DNA of 64,000 nt from Bacillus nitratireducens (lineage in GTDB: Bacteria > Bacillota > Bacilli > Bacillales > Bacillaceae_G), in assembly GCF_001884135.1 (NCBI RefSeq), contig NZ_MAOC01000086.1:1-64000 (forward strand). Direction: 5' to 3'. Position numbers and translations under genes: made by a program. Below, in pieces: positions 40,460-49,007 of this stretch. The notes below the pieces were generated by a model, which worked only from the letters and a program-made list of their open reading frames with translations, was not told the DNA's origin and did no database searches. How positions within the stretch are numbered: position 1 is the first letter of the stretch; each line of letters starts with the position of its first letter.

Positions 40460-41846
40460 AAAAGTGCTATCACGTTTTGATGTTCTTTTCCTTGCGATAG
40501 GCGCCATGCTTGGATGGGGTTGGGTTGTACTCTCAGGGGATTGGGTTACATCGGCTGGTTCTATAGGGGCAGTTATTGCTTTCGTTATAGGAGGATTACT
40601 TGTTATTTTCGTTGGACTAACATATGCTGAACTTGCTTCTGCCATGCCGGAAACAGGCGGTGGTTTACTATATGTAAAAAAAGCATTTGGGAAAAAATCA
40701 GCATTTATCGCATCGTGGGCAATGGTACTTGGATATGTATCAGTTGTTACTTTTGAAGCTGTTGCTTTACCAACAGTGGTAGATTATATACTGCCAAATT
40801 ATCAAAGTATTTATTTATGGACGATAGGAGGTTGGGATGTATACTTGACGTGGGCGATGATTGGAATGGGCGGGGCATTACTTATTACAATCATTAACTA
40901 CTTTGGTGTCAAAACAGCCGCTGTATTTCAAAGTATATTTACAATATTTATTGTAGCGACGGGCATTATGCTCGTTTTTGGATCTAGTTTTAACGGGGAT
41001 ACAAAAAATTTAGAGCCATTTTTTATAAATGGTGCAGGCGGAGTAATGGCTGTCCTTATAATGGTTCCATTTCTGTTTGTCGGATTTGATGTAATCCCGC
41101 AAGTAGCGGAAGAAGTGAATCTTCCGTTTAAAGAAATTGGAAAACTTTTAATATTCTCTGTTGTTTGTGCGGTCGTATTCTATCTACTTATTACAGTTGG
41201 AGTTTCGATGGCATTAGATCAAAATGCACTCTTGAATACAAAATTGGCAACTGCTGATGCGATGGGAGCAGTATTTGGATCGAAAATATTTGCGAATATT
41301 TTAATCTTTGGCGGGTTAGCTGGAATTGTTACAAGTTGGAATGCTTTTATTATTGGAGGTAGTCGTGTGTTATATGCGATGGCTAAAAATGAAATGATTC
41401 CAGCTTGGTTTGGAAAAGTACATCCGAAATATAAAACACCTACTAATGCGATTATGTTCCTAGGGATGTTATCATTTTTTGCTCCGTTACTTGGAAGACC
41501 AGCACTTGTATGGATTGTAAATGCAGGTGGACTTGGGATTGTTGTTTCATATTTATTAGTTAGTTTATCATTTTTAAAGTTACGCAAAACAGAACCTAAT
41601 ATGGCTAGACCGTTTCGCGTGAAGAATGGAAAAGTAGTCGGGAGTATAGCAGTAATATTAAGTATTGGTTTTATTTTATTGTATATGCCAGGGATGCCTG
41701 CTGCATTAATTTGGCCGTACGAATGGCTAATGGTGTTAGGCTGGACGATTTTAGGTGGTTATTTCTTTATGAGAATGCTGTTTGATAAGTATAAGAACAA
41801 TTCTAATGAGAATGAAGATATAGAGGAGGAAGAAAACATTGGATAA
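40437..41846 (+). CDS. APC-family amino acid permease (probable GABA permease)
   Basis: 469-aa membrane protein with about 12 hydrophobic helices and the APC-type N-terminal motif FLAIGAMLGWGWVVLSGDW. A charged tail with an acidic run closes the protein. TTG 40437 lies 9 nt after GAGGAGG, and the gene overlaps the activator by 23 nt and gabD by 8 nt, so it is part of the gab operon. GABA as substrate is inferred from the cluster. Confidence 0.85.
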   Translation: MEEKKELKKVLSRFDVLFLAIGAMLGWGWVVLSGDWVTSAGSIGAVIAFVIGGLLVIFVGLTYAELASAMPETGGGLLYVKKAFGKKSAFIASWAMVLGYVSVVTFEAVALPTVVDYILPNYQSIYLWTIGGWDVYLTWAMIGMGGALLITIINYFGVKTAAVFQSIFTIFIVATGIMLVFGSSFNGDTKNLEPFFINGAGGVMAVLIMVPFLFVGFDVIPQVAEEVNLPFKEIGKLLIFSVVCAVVFYLLITVGVSMALDQNALLNTKLATADAMGAVFGSKIFANILIFGGLAGIVTSWNAFIIGGSRVLYAMAKNEMIPAWFGKVHPKYKTPTNAIMFLGMLSFFAPLLGRPALVWIVNAGGLGIVVSYLLVSLSFLKLRKTEPNMARPFRVKNGKVVGSIAVILSIGFILLYMPGMPAALIWPYEWLMVLGWTILGGYFFMRMLFDKYKNNSNENEDIEEEENIG

Positions 41847-43290
41847 AAAAGCGACGTTCGTAAACTTAGAGAAAAAGGCGATGTATATAAATGGTGAGTG
41901 GATTACACTGCAAGAACAAATCGAAGTAAATAATCCAGCGACAAAGGAAGTATTTGCAACTGTGCCAAAGGGCGGGATTACAGAGGCAAAGCAAGCAGTT
42001 GATGCTGCACATGAAGCTTTTAAATCATGGTCAAAATTAACTGCAGCAGATCGCGCAGTTAAGTTGAAAAAATGGTTCACACTCATTGATGAAAATAAAG
42101 AAGAAATTGCAGCAATTATGACGAGAGAACAAGGAAAGCCGTTTGCAGAAGCACTTGGTGAAGTAAATTATGCAAATAGTTTTGTTGAATGGTACGCAGA
42201 AGAAGGAAAGAGAGTATACGGTGAAATGATTCCTGCTTCTCATCCGAATAAACGTATTTTAGTTATAAAGCAACCAGTTGGGGTTATGGCAGCTATTACA
42301 CCATGGAACTTCCCAGCTGCTATGATTACGAGAAAGGTAGCTCCAGCGCTTGCAGCGGGCTGTACAGCGGTTGTGAAACCAGCGAGCCAAACACCATTAA
42401 CGGCATTGAAGTTAGTTGAATTAGCACATGAAGCAGATATTCCAAAAGGTGTAATAAATATTGTAACAGGTAGTGCAAAAGCAATTGCTGATACGTGGAT
42501 GGAAGATGAGCGTGTTCGAAAGGTTTCCTTTACAGGATCAACTGAAATTGGGAAAGAATTAATGGCTAGCGCTGCACAAACGATGAAAAAGGTTTCACTT
42601 GAGTTAGGTGGTCATGCTCCATTTATTATTATGAATGATGCTGATTTAGATAAAGCGGTAGAAGCGGTAATCGGTTCGAAATTCCGTAACGCAGGACAAA
42701 CGTGTATATGTACAAACCGCGTCTTCGTTCAAGAAGCAGTGTACGAAGAATTTGCAGGAAAGTTCACAAAAGCTGTAGAGCAGCTTAAAGTTGGGGACGG
42801 ATTCGGTGAAGGAACAACTGTAGGTCCACTTATTGATGCGAATGCAATTTCGAAAGTACAAGAACATATTGAAGATGCAATTCAAAAGGGTGGAGAAGTT
42901 TTATACGGTGGCCATAAATTTGCAGAGTTAGATGGATATTTCATTCAGCCAACAGTAATTGGATTGGCAAATGACACGATGCTTTGTATGAATGAAGAAA
43001 CATTTGGGCCGGTTGCACCAGTCGCTAAATTTAAAACGGTTGAAGAAGTAATCGAACGCGCAAATAATACACCATATGGCTTGGCTGCTTATATTTTCAC
43101 AAAAGATATTAGTCAGGCATTCCAAATTAGCGAAGCATTAGAGTACGGAATTATCGGCTTAAATGATGGACTTCCATCAGTTGCACAAGCACCATTTGGT
43201 GGCTTTAAAGAAAGTGGTATCGGCCGTGAAGGAGGCCATTTCGGTATCGAGGAATATTTAGAAATTAAATATATTTCGTTAGGGCTATAA
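41839..43290 (+). CDS. gabD: Succinate-semialdehyde dehydrogenase
   Basis: 483-aa aldehyde dehydrogenase that oxidises succinate semialdehyde to succinate. Seen: TPWNFPAAM (near residue 155), NAD-fold FTGSTEIGKEL, general base Glu in LELGGHAPFI and catalytic Cys in NAGQTCICTNR (near 288), where the paired cysteines are typical of GabD. The start is TTG 41839 after GAGGAGG; ATG at codon 15 is a weaker alternative. It completes the GABA to succinate route with gabT. Confidence 0.94.
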   Translation: MDKKATFVNLEKKAMYINGEWITLQEQIEVNNPATKEVFATVPKGGITEAKQAVDAAHEAFKSWSKLTAADRAVKLKKWFTLIDENKEEIAAIMTREQGKPFAEALGEVNYANSFVEWYAEEGKRVYGEMIPASHPNKRILVIKQPVGVMAAITPWNFPAAMITRKVAPALAAGCTAVVKPASQTPLTALKLVELAHEADIPKGVINIVTGSAKAIADTWMEDERVRKVSFTGSTEIGKELMASAAQTMKKVSLELGGHAPFIIMNDADLDKAVEAVIGSKFRNAGQTCICTNRVFVQEAVYEEFAGKFTKAVEQLKVGDGFGEGTTVGPLIDANAISKVQEHIEDAIQKGGEVLYGGHKFAELDGYFIQPTVIGLANDTMLCMNEETFGPVAPVAKFKTVEEVIERANNTPYGLAAYIFTKDISQAFQISEALEYGIIGLNDGLPSVAQAPFGGFKESGIGREGGHFGIEEYLEIKYISLGL

Positions 43291-43295
43291 GTAGT

Positions 43296-43339
43296 ATACT
43301 AGAATCTCGATAAGGTAACAGAGAAGGAGATTCTAGTAT
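43296..43339 (+). promoter_or_regulatory. Hairpin sequestering the SMR gene start
   Basis: A perfect 13-bp inverted repeat, ATACTAGAATCTC (43296-43308) / GAGATTCTAGTAT (43327-43339), with an 18-nt loop. The right arm covers the 3' half of the AAGGAG ribosome site and the first two bases of the ATG. No T run follows. It would block translation when folded. Confidence 0.7.
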
Positions 43340-43661
43340 GGTATATTGGCTATTATTACTCGTAACAATTATTTTTGAAGTGGCTGGAACGATTGCGATG
43401 AAATTATCGAACGGTTTAACAAAGCCCGTTCCAAGCGTACTTATTTTCGTATTCTATGGAATTTGTTTCAGTGTGTTTGCTATCGTTGTTAAAAAGATTC
43501 ATTTAAGTATTGCCTATGCAATTTGGTCTGGTGTAGGAACACTACTTATTACAATCATTAGTGTGTACTTTTTTAAAGAGCATATTAATTTATTCCAAGC
43601 ATTTTGTATTCTCTTTATTGTTTTAGGAGTAATTGGACTTAAGGTTTCATCAGCATCATAA
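43338..43661 (+). CDS. Small multidrug resistance (SMR) family transporter
   Basis: 107-aa four-helix membrane protein. The invariant Glu14 in the first helix (LVTIIFEVAGTIAMKLS) couples proton and cation exchange, and AYAIWSGVGTLLITIIS is the third-helix signature. The family includes quaternary ammonium exporters (EmrE, EbrAB, YkkCD) and guanidinium exporters (Gdx/SugE). A partner gene is absent, so a homodimer is likely. ATG 43338 is fixed by AAGGAG, which is partly masked by a hairpin. Confidence 0.9.
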   Translation: MVYWLLLLVTIIFEVAGTIAMKLSNGLTKPVPSVLIFVFYGICFSVFAIVVKKIHLSIAYAIWSGVGTLLITIISVYFFKEHINLFQAFCILFIVLGVIGLKVSSAS

Positions 43662-43699
43662 AAGGCTATCTTCCGGTGTGGAAGATAGCCTTTTATTTG
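43660..43699. terminator. Bidirectional terminator (SMR gene / ampS)
   Basis: AAAAGGCTATCTTCC / GGAAGATAGCCTTTT with a 5-nt loop. The A and T flanks serve both convergent genes. Confidence 0.9.
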
Positions 43700-43701
43700 T
43701 A

Positions 43702-44931
43702 TTAAAATGCCCAGTTACCTTTACGGAAAATAGGCTCATGTCTTCCATCAGCTGTAATACCATCGATATCAAGCTCAGCTGATCCGATCATGAAGTCATT
43801 GTGTGTAATACTAGTGTTTGCTCCGTTTTCAGCAAGTTCTTCTTTAGACATTGTTTTTCCGCCAACTAAGTTGAATGCATAAGCACTTCCGATTGCAAGG
43901 TGGCAAGATGCATTTTCATCAAATAGCGTATTGTAGAATAAAATATTTGTGTTTGAAATTGGTGAGTCATGAGGTACTAAAGCCACTTCTCCTAAGAAGT
44001 GAGAACCTTCATCTGTTTCTACTAAATGTTTTAAAGACTCTTCACCAGTTTCAGCTTTGTAGTCTACGATACGTCCGTTTTCAAATGTTAACGTGAAGTG
44101 ATCGATAATGTTACCTGCAAATGCTAACGGTTTTGTGCTAGATACTTGGCCGTTCACACCTGTTTTAAGTGGCATTGTAAATACTTCTTCAGTTGGAATG
44201 TTAGCCATAAATGGTACGTCCTTTTCATTTAAGCTACCAGCACCAGCCCATACATGCTTTTCTGGAAGTTCGATCGTTAAATCTGTTCCAGGGCCTGTAT
44301 AGTGAAGAGCTTTATAATGCTTTTCATTTAAGTAATCTACTTTTGTATGTAGCGTTTCATCATGTTCTTTCCATGCTTCCACAGGATTCTCTAAATCAGC
44401 ACGAGTAGCTTTGAAGATAGCATCCCATAGTTTAGCTTCTTGTTCCTCTGGCGCTACATCAGGGAATACTTTCGCAGCCCATTCTTTCGTAGGAACAGAA
44501 ATGACACACCAGCTTACTTTGTCCGCTTGTACGTAATCACGGTATACTTTCATCGCTTCACCGGCTACTTTATGAGCAGTTGCGATACGAGTTGGTTCTA
44601 CGCCTTTTAATAAATCCGGATTTTCTGCATAAATAGACATAAATGCAGCGCCTTCTTTTGCTAATTCTTCACGAGCATGTGCTTTCCAAGAAGGAAATTC
44701 AGAGAAAGCTTCTTCAGGAGCTAGATCGAACTTTAAGCGTGTTAACGTCTCATCATTCCAATCAACATATACGTGTTTTGCACCAGATTTATATGCTTTT
44801 TCTGTAACGAGGCGTACAAACTGTACAGCCTCAAGAGGTGCACTAATTGATAAAGTTTGTCCGGGTTGAATATTAACACCAACATTGACTGCAAGAGCAG
44901 CATATTTCTCTAACGTTTGTTCAAATGACAT
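43702..44931 (-). CDS. ampS: M29-family aminopeptidase
   Basis: 409-aa cytoplasmic metalloaminopeptidase of the AmpS/PepS/aminopeptidase T family, which removes N-terminal residues from peptides. Conserved C-terminal metal-ligand regions are visible: IVDYKAETGEE, LGEVALVPHDSPIS, NASCHLAIGSAY and ITHNDFMIGSAELDIDG. I chose ATG 44931, 8 nt after GGAG; the longer frame to 45027 starts in the intergenic region with no ribosome site. Confidence 0.93.
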   Translation of the reverse strand: MSFEQTLEKYAALAVNVGVNIQPGQTLSISAPLEAVQFVRLVTEKAYKSGAKHVYVDWNDETLTRLKFDLAPEEAFSEFPSWKAHAREELAKEGAAFMSIYAENPDLLKGVEPTRIATAHKVAGEAMKVYRDYVQADKVSWCVISVPTKEWAAKVFPDVAPEEQEAKLWDAIFKATRADLENPVEAWKEHDETLHTKVDYLNEKHYKALHYTGPGTDLTIELPEKHVWAGAGSLNEKDVPFMANIPTEEVFTMPLKTGVNGQVSSTKPLAFAGNIIDHFTLTFENGRIVDYKAETGEESLKHLVETDEGSHFLGEVALVPHDSPISNTNILFYNTLFDENASCHLAIGSAYAFNLVGGKTMSKEELAENGANTSITHNDFMIGSAELDIDGITADGRHEPIFRKGNWAF

Positions 44932-45018
44932 ATGTATAATCTCCTTTAGTTTGAAAGATTTCTTACTATATATAATACAAGAAAATTCTAAAAATATATA
45001 TAAATATAAAGTAAAAAG

Positions 45019-45043
45019 AGAGCTCAAAATGTATTGAGCTCTA
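45019..45043 (-). terminator. Terminator of the polysaccharide deacetylase gene
   Basis: AGAGCTCAA / TTGAGCTCT hairpin followed on the minus strand by CTTTTTACTTT. Confidence 0.75.
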
Positions 45044-45047
45044 ATAG

Positions 45048-46130
45048 TTATTTAATCGAAGAAGCAAATTGTTCTACAGTCGTTGTATGGTGTATGCGAA
45101 CACGCTTCATTTTTAACAACTCATCAGGTTCACCCTTCGTAATGAATTGTCCAGGTTTCGTTGTCGTTGCAAATTGATAGTATTTCTTTGTTTCTGCGAC
45201 AACTTTATCGTCTACATGACCGAATGGATAAGCAATTGCGATAACAGGCTTACCTGTTATTTTTTCGAGCTTCTCTTTCGATCCTTTTAATTCTTCTTCA
45301 TAGTTTGTAATTTTCGGCAAGTCTGCATGTGTTGCTGTGTGAGATTGTACAGAAAAAATACCTGAATCAACCATTTCTTTTATTTCAGATGTAGAAAGAG
45401 CGCCTTCTACATCAACGTTATCAACAATCATATATTCAGTTGCTGTCGGTTTGAAAGTATCATCTTTTAGCTTTTGTAAAATGCGAAATGCATTCATATT
45501 ATTTTTCATACCGTCATCAAATGTAACGAAAATGGGTTTATTTACTTTATTAATATCGCCCCAACGTTCAAATGTTAATAATGTATAACCATTGTCTTTT
45601 AAATACTTCATTTGAGCTTCAAAGTTAGCAGGCGATACGAATAAATCTTTAATACCCTGCCCGTGATAATCATCAATTGCGTGGTACATGAGAACAGGTA
45701 CTTTTTGCTCGAAAGTAATAGTAGATTTCGTAAGTGGAATAGCTTTTCCACCCTCTATTATTCCTGTTGCTTCAATTTGGAATTCACCGCGTTTTCCTTC
45801 AAATTCTTTTATATCAAAAGGAAGTGTAAATTGTTTCTCCTTTTCTTTAGAAGAAAAAGATTTAGTATTTTCTTTTCCATCAGCAGTACGCCAAATTTTA
45901 TACTGCACTTCGGTTAAAGAATCTTTTATATCTGTTATATGAATGGCTGTGTTTGTAGATTCGTGCGTAATTGGATTATAAGAAATTTTACCTTGTGTTT
46001 GTACAGTCTCTTCTTGTTTTTTTACTTCTTGTACCTTTTTCTCTTTTGCAGGTTCTGGGCTAGCATTATTTGTGTTACAGCCTGCTAGAATGGCAGACGT
46101 ACATAAAGCAATTGCTGCATATTTTCTCAT
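45048..46130 (-). CDS. Polysaccharide deacetylase-family lipoprotein
   Basis: 360-aa exported lipoprotein. The lipobox LAGC places the lipidated Cys at residue 18. After a spacer and a beta-rich region (about 45-145), a NodB-type deacetylase domain follows: VPVLMYHAIDD, the metal/catalytic FVTFDDGMKNN (motif 1) and VQSHTATHADL (motif 2, H-x3-H). The C-terminal IAYPFGHVDD is motif 3. The likely substrate is peptidoglycan or a secondary wall polysaccharide. It sits outside the membrane. Confidence 0.9.
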   Translation of the reverse strand: MRKYAAIALCTSAILAGCNTNNASPEPAKEKKVQEVKKQEETVQTQGKISYNPITHESTNTAIHITDIKDSLTEVQYKIWRTADGKENTKSFSSKEKEKQFTLPFDIKEFEGKRGEFQIEATGIIEGGKAIPLTKSTITFEQKVPVLMYHAIDDYHGQGIKDLFVSPANFEAQMKYLKDNGYTLLTFERWGDINKVNKPIFVTFDDGMKNNMNAFRILQKLKDDTFKPTATEYMIVDNVDVEGALSTSEIKEMVDSGIFSVQSHTATHADLPKITNYEEELKGSKEKLEKITGKPVIAIAYPFGHVDDKVVAETKKYYQFATTTKPGQFITKGEPDELLKMKRVRIHHTTTVEQFASSIK

Positions 46131-46174
46131 GAAATCACCTTCTATTGTGTATTATGTTGCATACTTACATTAAA

Positions 46175-46204
46175 ATCCCCACCGCTATAAGAGAGGTGGG
46201 GATA
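46175..46204 (-). terminator. Terminator of the small membrane protein gene
   Basis: On the minus strand ATCCCCACC / GGTGGGGAT then TTTTAAT. Confidence 0.8.
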
Positions 46205-46243
46205 TACCCTTGTTCATCATATCATTTTTAGATATGGGATAGG

Positions 46244-46417
46244 TTAGTGACTCTGAATAGATGTATTCTTTCGTTTTTTATTAGAATTGATAATAATATA
46301 ACCGACTACAAAGATAAGAGGAATAATGAAGACATAGATAGGCATTCCCCATAAATAATAGCTTTTCATGGTCAAGACTAGTAAATGTAAGAAGTCGAAA
46401 AGGGCGTGGGCTTTCAT
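46244..46417 (-). CDS. Small membrane protein (57 aa), hypothetical
   Basis: Single strong hydrophobic helix, MPIYVFIIPLIFVVGYIII, followed by a basic tail (NSNKKRKN), so the C-terminus probably lies in the cytoplasm. An N-terminal semi-hydrophobic segment (LFDFLHLLVLTMKSYYLW) may be a second helix. I chose ATG 46417 with TGGAGG 6 nt upstream, instead of a TTG at 46429 inside the ribosome site. The family is unknown. Confidence 0.65.
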   Translation of the reverse strand: MKAHALFDFLHLLVLTMKSYYLWGMPIYVFIIPLIFVVGYIIINSNKKRKNTSIQSH

Positions 46418-46633
46418 AATATCCTCCAATATTTTTTACAAATTATAACATTTTTCGTTTGTGATTTGTATATTTTGGTAAATGTTTTAAGTTAATTTTA
46501 AAGTAAGAGAAAGGTTTATTAATATGCAATTTTGCATATATAGAGTGATTTCTATTTAAATATTAGGATTTTAGACTATAATAAGAACCGCTATAAATGT
46601 AAGCAAGAATGATGTACGGAGTGGAGAACAGAA

Positions 46634-47341
46634 ATGAAATATAAAAAACTAGTATATATACTTTTCATATCGCTATTCATAGTCGGTTGTCAAAGTGAAG
46701 TGAGTAAAGCGAATAGTGTGGAGGAGTATATTCCATCACGCCTTATGAATGCGGAAGTTACGGCGGATATTATGACGATTGAGATGGATCGTGATACCCG
46801 TAAAAAAGTAGAGGGTATTACTAAAAAAATGAGAAATCATGTGGAAAATGATCAAGAATGGTATGTAAACTACATATCGGGGCATATAGATAAACAGGTG
46901 AAACCTTATCATCCTAATTTTGGTGTTACGGAAGAAGAATATAATTTTTTTAGAAATGCCGTTGAGAATAGTAGTTTATCTAATACAAGTGATGGGAAAC
47001 TTAAATTTAAGCAAAAAAGTAACCATGAGATAGAAATTATTTCAAGTAAAAATCTGGAGCTATTTCATAATATAGTAATTGATACGGAGAAAAATATAGT
47101 GAAAACTTCGTTTGGAGAATGTCAGTATGTTGGAGAAGAGGAAACACCTTTGGAACAAAAGATAACGGGGCCCTGGCATGGCAAGCAATGGATGCTAAAA
47201 GAACAAAATTTAATTTACGTATTTTCTTTGGGGAAACTTGAAGGAGAGAATAAATCCATTATTGATATTTCAGTAAAAGGTATACATGAAGGAAAGCTTA
47301 TTAGTAAAGAAGAAGTAGTTGAATTTCGTTCAGTTTCATAA
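46634..47341 (+). CDS. Hypothetical lipoprotein (235 aa)
   Basis: I do not recognise this protein. It has a signal peptide ending in lipobox IVGC (Cys19), so it is anchored outside the membrane. The mature part is rich in Lys, Glu and Asn, with a long helix near VEGITKKMRNHVE and a beta-rich C-terminal half; no active-site pattern is visible. ATG 46634 follows GGAGTGGAG. A TATAAT box at about 46577 and a bidirectional terminator at 47348 bracket it as a single transcription unit. Confidence 0.75.
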   Translation: MKYKKLVYILFISLFIVGCQSEVSKANSVEEYIPSRLMNAEVTADIMTIEMDRDTRKKVEGITKKMRNHVENDQEWYVNYISGHIDKQVKPYHPNFGVTEEEYNFFRNAVENSSLSNTSDGKLKFKQKSNHEIEIISSKNLELFHNIVIDTEKNIVKTSFGECQYVGEEETPLEQKITGPWHGKQWMLKEQNLIYVFSLGKLEGENKSIIDISVKGIHEGKLISKEEVVEFRSVS

Positions 47342-47347
47342 AGCATC

Positions 47348-47386
47348 AAAAAATCACCTTACTTAAACAAGTAAGGTGATTTTTTG
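47348..47386. terminator. Bidirectional terminator (lipoprotein gene / nupC)
   Basis: AAATCACCTTACTT / AAGTAAGGTGATTT with an AAAC loop and A/T tails on both sides. Confidence 0.92.
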
Positions 47387-48583
47387 TTAAATAAACAATC
47401 CAGCGATTGTTGCAGATAAAATAGAAGCAAGTGTTGATGCAAATAGCATTTTCCAACCAAATTTGGATACGACGCTTCCTTGCTTTTCAGAAAGGGCACG
47501 GATTGTACCAACGATTGCACCAATTTGGCTAATACTTGCGAAGCTAATTAAGAATACAGTAACGATTCCAACTGTACGTGGATCTAATGTTGCAGCAGCG
47601 CCTTTTAAATCAAGGATTGCTACGAATTCATTTAAGACAATCTTCGTACCCATAATACCACCAGCTGGGATAATATCATGAGTTGGGATACCCATTAAGA
47701 ATGCGAATGGAGCAAGTATATAACCGAAGATTTGTTGTAAAGTAACAGCATGTCCCATTGCACCTGAAGCAGCGCTGATTACGTAGTTTACAACTTCCAT
47801 AACACCGATAAAGGCGATCATTAATGCGGCAACGATACCAGCTACTTTTAAACCATCAAGTGCACCGTTAATCATTGCGCCGATAAAGCTGTCTCCGAAT
47901 AAACTTCTATCAAATTTTTGAATCACTTCATCTTCCTTTTTCGTATCAACTGGTGTTAATAACGAACAAACGATTAAGCTTGAGAATAAGTTTAGCGGAA
48001 GGGCTGCTAGTACATATTTCGCATCCAACATCATTACGTATGATGCTGTAACAGAAGCAGAAACTGAGCTCATCGCAGAACAACAAATGATAAACATACG
48101 GTTTTTATTGAAATGTTGTAAATCATTTTTAATAACGATTAACGCTTCACTTGAACCGAAGAATACAGAGTTTACTGCGTGGAATGATTCAACGCGTGGT
48201 AAACCAGTAATTTTTGAAATTGCACCGCCGACAACGCGAACGATGAATGGTAAAACACCTAGATAACTAAAGATTGAAAGTAGTGCTGAGAAAAATACGA
48301 TAATTAATAATACATTTAAGAAAAAGACAAAATCTCTTTGAATTCCATTAAAGAGAAAATCAACACCTGTCGTACCAAGTTTAATTAGTTTGTTGAAAAC
48401 TTTACCAATGAAAACAATGATTTGTTGACCAATCTTTGTGCCAAACATAAACCAACCGATTAAAATTTGAAAACCAATCATAATAGCAATTGCACGGAAG
48501 TTGATTTTACTTTTGTTGTTTGACAAAGCAAAACATAAACCTAAAACGACAAGAATGCCGATAATGCTCATTACATATTGCAT
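47387..48583 (-). CDS. nupC: NupC-family nucleoside transporter (CNT)
   Basis: 398-aa concentrative nucleoside transporter with about ten hydrophobic helices. Family motifs: FFGSSEALIVIKNDL (near residue 155) and the C-terminal GTKIVLNEFVAILDL and FLISFASISQIGAIVGTIRAL. It imports nucleosides with protons or sodium. A guanine-type riboswitch and terminator in its leader predict purine nucleoside (guanosine/inosine) uptake. ATG 48583 follows AAAGGGG. Confidence 0.95.
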   Translation of the reverse strand: MQYVMSIIGILVVLGLCFALSNNKSKINFRAIAIMIGFQILIGWFMFGTKIGQQIIVFIGKVFNKLIKLGTTGVDFLFNGIQRDFVFFLNVLLIIVFFSALLSIFSYLGVLPFIVRVVGGAISKITGLPRVESFHAVNSVFFGSSEALIVIKNDLQHFNKNRMFIICCSAMSSVSASVTASYVMMLDAKYVLAALPLNLFSSLIVCSLLTPVDTKKEDEVIQKFDRSLFGDSFIGAMINGALDGLKVAGIVAALMIAFIGVMEVVNYVISAASGAMGHAVTLQQIFGYILAPFAFLMGIPTHDIIPAGGIMGTKIVLNEFVAILDLKGAAATLDPRTVGIVTVFLISFASISQIGAIVGTIRALSEKQGSVVSKFGWKMLFASTLASILSATIAGLFI

Positions 48584-48708
48584 GTAGTTGCCCCTTTCAG
48601 AAGTTCGTATAAAGTTTGTACATAAAACGCTCGTTATATTACTAAAAATAAAGTAATAGAGGTTTTATGTCATACGTAAGATGTCTGACCTTTTTGAAAA
48701 TAAAAAAT

Positions 48709-48773
48709 AAAAAAAGACCCCTATGGATTCACTTTCATCTATGAGAGAAAGCTAATCAATAGGAGTCTTTTTA
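48709..48773 (-). terminator. Attenuator terminator of nupC
   Basis: On the minus strand AAAAAGACTCCTAT pairs with ATAGGGGTCTTTTT, with a long loop containing the 14-nt antiterminator strand (48739-48752), identical to that of the pur leader. Confidence 0.9.
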
Positions 48774-48799
48774 TACATAGGCTAATATTCATTAGTTTT

Positions 48800-48868
48800 C
48801 CCCATAGTCCAGCAATTTAAGGTTGCCGGGTAGAAACTCTCGATCCATATTATCGACTATATATGAGG
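48800..48868 (-). promoter_or_regulatory. Purine (guanine-type) riboswitch of nupC
   Basis: On the minus strand: P1 CCTCATA / TATGGGG, P2 TCGAT / ATCGA with the AATATGG loop, J2/3 GTTTCTACC, P3 with CCGGCAACC, and GACTATG with C at position 74, predicting guanine. The distance to nupC is about 217 nt, with the attenuator in between. Confidence 0.94.
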
Positions 48869-49007
48869 TAACATCGTCCGTATTAAATTAGTAGTAGCGT
48901 AACATTACTAGAGAACTATCGTCAATAGCTTTTTTTCTTCCAATAGAAATAGACCATATAAGTATGATAAAATGTAACGCAGTGTTATGAAAAAGAGAGG
49001 TCGGAAA

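Noticed and set aside
43875-44408. Plus-strand open frames opposite ampS
   Set aside because: Composition and lack of ribosome sites mark them as shadows of the aminopeptidase gene.
48800-48868. Adenine or 2'-deoxyguanosine specificity of the nupC riboswitch
   Set aside because: The core has C at the specificity position and the standard GTTTCTACC junction, which fits guanine.
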